A stretch of 64,000 nucleotides of DNA from WHSW01 sp963769945 (GTDB lineage: Bacteria > Actinomycetota > Thermoleophilia > Solirubrobacterales > 70-9): positions 72,581 through 136,580 of the forward strand of contig CAVYOA010000016.1 of assembly GCA_963769945.1 (NCBI GenBank), in the 5' to 3' direction. Position 1 is the first letter of the stretch; each line of letters begins with the position of its first letter. This document shows, one piece after another, positions 59,481-64,000 of this stretch. The position numbers and the translations under genes are program-made. The notes under the pieces were generated by a model. The model did no database searches. It was given only the letters and a program-made list of their open reading frames with translations, and was not told the origin of the DNA.

Positions 59481-60929
59481 TCAGATCCAGCGCTCGAGGC
59501 GCAGCTCGCCACCCCGATCGACGACGAGGTGGGCGTGATCGAGATCGGGGTCGGGCAGAGCGAAGTCGCTGCGCCGGTGCACGCCCCGTGTTTCGCAGCG
59601 TTCAAGTGCGGCGCGAGCGATCAGCCGCGCGAGCGGATAGGGGTCGTCGAGCAACGGCTGCAGGCCGGCCGCGTCACGCTGGGGTCCTGCGTGTTTCCAG
59701 ACCGCTTCGCGCGTCGTCACCGTCGGCGGCTCGAAGCGCCAAGCGCCGATCGACGTGAGCTCCGCACTTGAGCTTGGCGCGGCGATCGCTGCCCGGGCGG
59801 CGCGGCTGCCGAAGACGAAGCACTCACTGAGCGAGTTCGAGGCGAGCCGGTTGGCGCCATGGAGTCCGGTGCAAGCGCACTCGCCGACGGCCAAGAGGCC
59901 GGGAAGCGTCGTCAGCCCGTCGAGATCGCAGGCGATGCCGCCGATCAAGTAATGAGCCGCGGGCGCCACGGGAACCGGATCGTCGCTGGGGTCAAGCCCG
60001 GCTTGGGCGCAGATCGCGAAAACGTTCGGGAAGCGCTCTGGCGACAGCGAGCGCAGGTCGAGCAGCACATGGGCTGCTTGGTCGGCCTCGATGCGGTCGA
60101 GGATCGCGGCGGTGACCTGATCGCGCGGCGCGAGTTCGTCGGTGAATCGCCGGCCGTCGGCGTCGAGCAGTGTCGCGCCCTCGCCGCGAACGGCCTCGGT
60201 GATCAGCATGCCGTCCTGCGGTTTGCCCGGCAGGGCGAGCGCGGTCGGATGAAACTGGCAGAGCTCGAGATCGGCGAGCTCGGCGCCGGCTGCATGCGCG
60301 AGCACGGCCCCGGCCCCAATCGCGCCGCGCGGGTTTGTCGTCCTGCTCCACAGCGCTGCGCCGCCGCCGGTCGTCAATACCGTCGCTCGACCCGCGATCG
60401 AGCCGCGATCGGTAATCACGCCGGCGCAATGCTCGCCGTCGCTTCGCAACGCCAGCGCCGAGCTGCCCTCGAGCACCTCGATCGCAGGCTCCGCGGCCAC
60501 CAGCTCGGCCAGCCGCGAGGTGATCGCGCGCCCGGTCTCGCTACCGCCGGCGTGAACGATGCGCCGGGCCGAATGACCGCCCTCGAGCCCAAGCGCCAAG
60601 CTGCCGTCGGGATCGGTGTCGAACTCGACACCACGCTCTTGCAACTGGGCAACCGCGGCCGGTGACTCGCGGGTGAGGACGTCGACGGCGCTCGTGCGAC
60701 AAAGGCCACGCCCTGCGGCGAAGGTGTCGGCTGCGTGGCGAGCGGGTGAGTCATCGGGCGCAAGCGCGGCGGCGAGCCCGCCCTGGGCCCAGTAGCTCGA
60801 GCTCTCTGCCAGCGTCTTTCGCGAGACGAGGATCGTCTTCGCGCCGGCGGCGGCCGACTCGAGCGCGACGTGAAGGCCCGCGGCGCCGCCGCCGACCACC
60901 AGCACGTCACATTCGTGATCACCGGTCAA
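59481..60929 (-). CDS. nadB: L-aspartate oxidase
   Basis: 482 residues, intact. DVLVVGGGAAGLHVALESAA binds FAD; SSSYWAQGGLAAALAPDDSP is the conserved NadB substrate-lid start; ELCQFHPTALALPGKPQDGM, ITEAVRGEGATLLDADGRRF and GLHGANRLASNSLSECFVFG are diagnostic. It oxidises aspartate to iminoaspartate in the first step of de novo NAD synthesis, normally with NadA and NadC, which are not in the window. The HDAC-like gene starts divergently only 25 bp away, so the two promoters must overlap. Confidence 0.93.
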   Translation of the reverse strand: MTGDHECDVLVVGGGAAGLHVALESAAAGAKTILVSRKTLAESSSYWAQGGLAAALAPDDSPARHAADTFAAGRGLCRTSAVDVLTRESPAAVAQLQERGVEFDTDPDGSLALGLEGGHSARRIVHAGGSETGRAITSRLAELVAAEPAIEVLEGSSALALRSDGEHCAGVITDRGSIAGRATVLTTGGGAALWSRTTNPRGAIGAGAVLAHAAGAELADLELCQFHPTALALPGKPQDGMLITEAVRGEGATLLDADGRRFTDELAPRDQVTAAILDRIEADQAAHVLLDLRSLSPERFPNVFAICAQAGLDPSDDPVPVAPAAHYLIGGIACDLDGLTTLPGLLAVGECACTGLHGANRLASNSLSECFVFGSRAARAAIAAPSSSAELTSIGAWRFEPPTVTTREAVWKHAGPQRDAAGLQPLLDDPYPLARLIARAALERCETRGVHRRSDFALPDPDLDHAHLVVDRGGELRLERWI

Positions 60930-60954
60930 GAGCGGGGTACGGTACTCGCCACCC

Positions 60955-61953
<999 letters not shown>

Positions 61954-62051
61954 ATCGGCACACGTTCGCGCGTGCTTCCTTACGCCTGCGTCTAGTACGA
62001 CGCGTCGCGGCGCCCGACGATGGCGGCGTTCATCCACGAGAGGAGCCAGCT
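61954..62051 (+). promoter_or_regulatory. duplicated upstream region of the Flp pilin genes (other copy 63422-63519)
   Basis: Both copies start ATCGGCACACG, share a TTAC...GTCTAGT segment in the middle and end in the same TTCATCCACGAGAGGAGCCAGC leader in shorter pieces, containing the AGGAG ribosome-binding site. The middle is diverged, so the conserved ends are probably functional: promoter on one side, translation start on the other. Confidence 0.65.
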
Positions 62052-62285
62052 TTGTACGCAGCCATCGGATACCTACACGCAGCCGCGCTTGCGATCCGCG
62101 ATCGCAGCGCCGACGAGCGAGGTCAGGGAACGGTCGAATACGTCGGCCTCATCCTCTTGGTCTCGATGCTGATGGTCGGGATGGTCGTCGCGATGAGGAC
62201 CTTCAACGGCTCTCAGGGCAATGAGATCGCCGAGGTCATCATCAGCAAGATCAAGCAGGCTGTCCAGGCAATCACGTTCAAGTGA
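62052..62285 (+). CDS. Flp/Fap-type pilin, copy 1
   Basis: 77 residues, TTG start. A 24-residue cationic leader ends DERG; cleavage after that Gly gives QGTVEYVGLILLVSMLMVGM, with Glu at position 5 and Tyr at 6 of the mature chain, the class III prepilin hallmark (Flp of tad systems). One hydrophobic span follows and the chain ends NEIAEVIISKIKQAVQAITF. It would be assembled into pili by a tad machine, which is not in this window. The copy at 63520 uses ATG and has an almost identical sequence. Confidence 0.85.
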   Translation: MYAAIGYLHAAALAIRDRSADERGQGTVEYVGLILLVSMLMVGMVVAMRTFNGSQGNEIAEVIISKIKQAVQAITFK

Positions 62286-62292
62286 TCGAGAG

Positions 62293-62424
62293 CCGCCAAG
62301 CGCCCTGGCCGCCTCGGTGCTCGCGACGCTAGGGGCGCTCGCAGGCGATTCGCCCGCAGTCGGCGCGGATCGCGCGGCGGCGGAGCCGCACCTGGCGCGC
62401 TTGCGTGAGCGCTGGGATCTTTAG
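62293..62424 (+). pseudogene. C-terminal remnant of a second HDAC-like gene
   Basis: The frame reads PPSALAASVLATLGALAGD, then SPAVGADRAAAEPHLARLRE and RWDL with a stop at 62424. It matches the end of the intact gene (ALAASVVATLQALAGGEAEV, SADSAAAEPHRARLAERWNL). It begins seven bases after the first Flp stop and has no start or upstream gene body. So it is what is left of a duplicated HDAC-Flp unit. Confidence 0.8.
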
Positions 62425-62447
62425 CCGCGACGCTTAGCTTGGCCGGG

Positions 62448-63361
62448 TCAAAAACACTGGCCCTCGGCTCGGCTAGCCAGGTTCGGACCGCCTACGAAGG
62501 TACCCAGGTTGTCGTCGTTGTCGAAGCACGCAAGCGTGTCCGCGACCACGTTCGCGATCACCACCTTCGTCGTGCTGCCGCGGTTCTTGATCACGTTCAT
62601 GTTGTCGGCGACTTGATTGGCGGCCATGTCGAACGGCTCCCGCGTATCGATCAGGTTGTTGTCGATGACCAGGTTCCTGTCGACATCGTTCAGGCTGACC
62701 GACGCGGTCGCGAGCTCGGTGGGGACGTTATTGTTCTTGACTTCGAGGTTGCCCATGGCCTGGTTGGCATCGACCGCGAGGCCGGCTAGATCGGCGATGT
62801 TGTTTTGGACTGAGATGTCGCCCTCGACCGCGTTATCGACGACCGCGATCTCTCCGGCGAGAGAGTCGGCGATCGTCAGCTTGCCGCCGATGATTGCGTC
62901 TCGCACCTCGACGGCCTCGACGCCGGCCATGATCTTGATCACGTCGACGTCGCCTGTGACCGTCGCCGAATCGATCAGCACCCGAGCGCCCTGCTCGAGC
63001 TTGAGGTTGGCGCCGGCGCTGAAGCCAGGGCCGAGAACGATCGTGGAGGCCGTCTGCTTGAGCTCGACGTTGCCGACGACGCGCGTGCTGCGCAGCTCAA
63101 CTGCCGCCGCCTGCTGAGAGGTCAGGTTCCCACGCACGAGGTTGATGGTCAGCGGTGCGTCCTCGAGCCGCGCTCCCGGGTGAACGGAGACGCTTCCCTG
63201 GATCTGCGCGCCCGCGAAAACGCACGTCTGACCCGCGGGAACGATCACGTTGTCGTGTGCTCCGCCCAAGACCCCGCTGCACTGCGTGTCTGCGGCTGAA
63301 GCCGACGCGGGCCCACCAGCATCATCACCGTTACCGCAACCGCCAGCCCTGCCTTTTTCAT
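62448..63361 (-). CDS. secreted repeat protein, predicted beta-solenoid (frameshift at signal peptide)
   Basis: ATG 63361 with a GGAGAGC ribosome-binding site opens MKKAGLAVAVTVMMLVGP, a signal peptide. An indel near 63310 moves the frame to ASASAADTQCSGVLGGAHDN; the rest is uninterrupted to 62448. The mature 280 residues are built of repeats of about 22-26 residues ending in an alternating pattern: VVGNVELKQTAS, VTGDVDVIKIMAG, IIGGKLTIADSL, VEGDISVQNNIA, AMGNLEVKNNNV, VDRNLVIDNNLI, VADNMNVIKNRG. This suggests a beta-solenoid with asparagine ladders. Cysteines lie only at the two ends (TQC, QTC; LACFDND, GQCF), probably disulfide caps. No known family recognised. Confidence 0.7.
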
Positions 63362-63519
63362 CTGCTCTCCAAATCGTTCCTGGGAGAGGTAAACCCTACT
63401 CCTCGCCTTCGTCCGGCCTAAATCGGCACACGCTCGCGCAGACCTCTTTACCTGCGGGTCTAGTCCGGCGCGCGAGCCCGGCGGAGGATGCCTGCGTTCA
63501 TCCACGAGAGGAGCCAGCA

Positions 63520-63756
63520 ATGTACGCAGCCATCGCATACCTACACACAGCCGCGCTCGCGATCCGCGATCGCATCGCCGCCGACGAGCGCGGTCAGGGA
63601 ACGGTCGAGTACGTCGGCCTGATCCTCTTGGTCTCGATGCTGATGGTCGGCATGGTCGTTGCGATGAGGACCTTCAACGGCTCTCAGGGCAATGAGATCG
63701 CGGAGGCGATCATCGGCAAAATTAAGCAGGCTGTCCAAGCGATCACGTTTAAGTAG
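63520..63756 (+). CDS. Flp/Fap-type pilin, copy 2
   Basis: 78 residues, ATG 63520 after an AGGAG site. YAAIAYLHTAALAIRDRIAA is the leader part, then DERG and the mature QGTVEYVGLILLVSMLMVGM. From there to the end only two or three residues differ from copy 1 (AEAIIGKIKQAVQAITFK). Class III prepilin processing is expected. Two such genes may provide major and minor subunits or dosage. Confidence 0.87.
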   Translation: MYAAIAYLHTAALAIRDRIAADERGQGTVEYVGLILLVSMLMVGMVVAMRTFNGSQGNEIAEAIIGKIKQAVQAITFK

Positions 63757-63777
63757 CGAGCGCTTGCGCCCTGAGTT

Positions 63778-63884
63778 GAGAGTCGCCAGGACCGAGCAGG
63801 GCGGCGCAGGCCCGGTCGTCGCGGTGGGAATGCCACGGGACGGCAGGGCCTGTGGCGAATCCGCGAAGTGTCCTGGCGACTCTC
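63778..63884 (+). ncRNA. candidate structured RNA upstream of rph
   Basis: A perfect 15-bp outer stem joins GAGAGTCGCCAGGAC (63778-63792) and GTCCTGGCGACTCTC (63870-63884). Inside are CAGGCCC/GGGCCTG (63807-63813, 63846-63852), GTCGTC/GACGGC with one G-U pair (63815-63820, 63839-63844) and an apical GTGG-GAATG-CCAC (63824-63836). This makes one long rod of about 107 nt with internal loops. No T-run follows. I do not recognise it as SRP RNA, 6S RNA, tmRNA, RNase P RNA or a known riboswitch. It could be an rph leader, a small RNA or the end structure of the pilin transcript; the strand is uncertain because an inverted repeat folds on both. Confidence 0.5.
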
Positions 63885-63917
63885 GGCCAGGGCGCCTGCC
63901 TGACAGACTGGCGCGAT

Positions 63918-64000
63918 ATGGCAAGAAGCTATGACCGCAGCCCCGCCGACGTGCGCCCGGTCTCGATCGAGGCGGGCTTTGTTCGCACCGCCACCGGCTC
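63918..64000 (+). CDS. rph: ribonuclease PH, 3' truncated by the window edge
   Basis: Only 27 codons are visible from ATG 63918: MARSYDRSPADVRPVSIEAG then FVRTATGS. This is the highly conserved N-terminus of RNase PH, the phosphate-dependent 3'-5' exonuclease that trims tRNA 3' ends. The rest lies beyond base 64000. Confidence 0.85.
   Translation, partial: MARSYDRSPADVRPVSIEAGFVRTATG

Noticed and set aside
63778..63884. Structured element read as SRP RNA or a cobalamin-type riboswitch
   Set aside because: The SRP helix-8 core sequence and the conserved cobalamin-box bases are absent; only the overall rod shape is similar.

Overview
The window is about 64 kb of uniformly GC-rich, gene-dense DNA. 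It most likely comes from an actinobacterium, and I would guess the class Thermoleophilia (Solirubrobacterales-like). The pointers are actinobacterial-type CysM and Mec cysteine-synthesis proteins, a pair of secreted proteins with the VAAGLPKNSVKSKQIKDG and GSYPNP signatures, Flp pilins, GTG/TTG starts and tight 4-nt gene overlaps. The lineage is an inference; there is no rRNA or other marker gene here.

Positions 1-46 kb are dominated by a very large surface-glycan locus. The left part (1-11 kb) holds a truncated deacetylase-like gene, two related pairs of multi-span GT-C type glycosyltransferases, GT2 transferases and methyltransferases. A polar amino-acid ABC importer (11.2-13.7 kb) interrupts it, with substrate-binding protein, permease and ATPase all on the minus strand and many reading-frame breaks. 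Then come a phosphodiesterase, more transferases and methyltransferases, a CysM-type cysteine synthase (17 kb), a GT4-GT2 fusion, a FAD oxidoreductase, and a Wzm/Wzt-like ABC-2 exporter (24.3-25.9 kb).

From about 45.1 kb down to 25.9 kb the minus strand carries one nearly continuous gene train: two sugar-nucleotide epimerases, an FkbM methyltransferase, a GT2, two large membrane proteins, then eight tandem GT8-like glycosyltransferase domains in seven genes, three GT1-like glycosyltransferases and a TylF-type O-methyltransferase. Most neighbours share a 4-nt stop/start overlap (ATGA, GTGA or TTGA). This array is the most unusual thing in the window: it looks like an expanded, translationally coupled set of paralogous transferases, all with their catalytic signatures preserved, probably building one long or variable glycan that the nearby exporter secretes.

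The right part (46-64 kb) is more ordinary: a GntR-like regulator next to a lone MlaE/YrbE permease and divergent from a Mec-like JAMM peptidase, a DUF2007 protein, a degenerate peptidase-like protein, a penicillin-acylase family hydrolase, DUF1152 and DUF1802 proteins, two tandem secreted collagen-like proteins, hydantoinase A/B, a small zinc-motif protein, nadB, a histone-deacetylase-family amidohydrolase, and two nearly identical Flp pilins. Between the pilins lie a remnant of a second deacetylase gene and a secreted repeat protein. The window ends in the start of rph, preceded by a strongly folded, unidentified candidate RNA.

About thirty single-base frame breaks occur, densest at 11.2-14.1 kb. 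In nearly all of them the protein continues cleanly in another frame, so I read most as sequence or assembly indels rather than gene decay, and I annotate the restored gene spans. The only gene-free stretch above 300 bases is 59139-59480, which carries several inverted repeats. No tRNA, rRNA, CRISPR array or insertion sequence was recognised.
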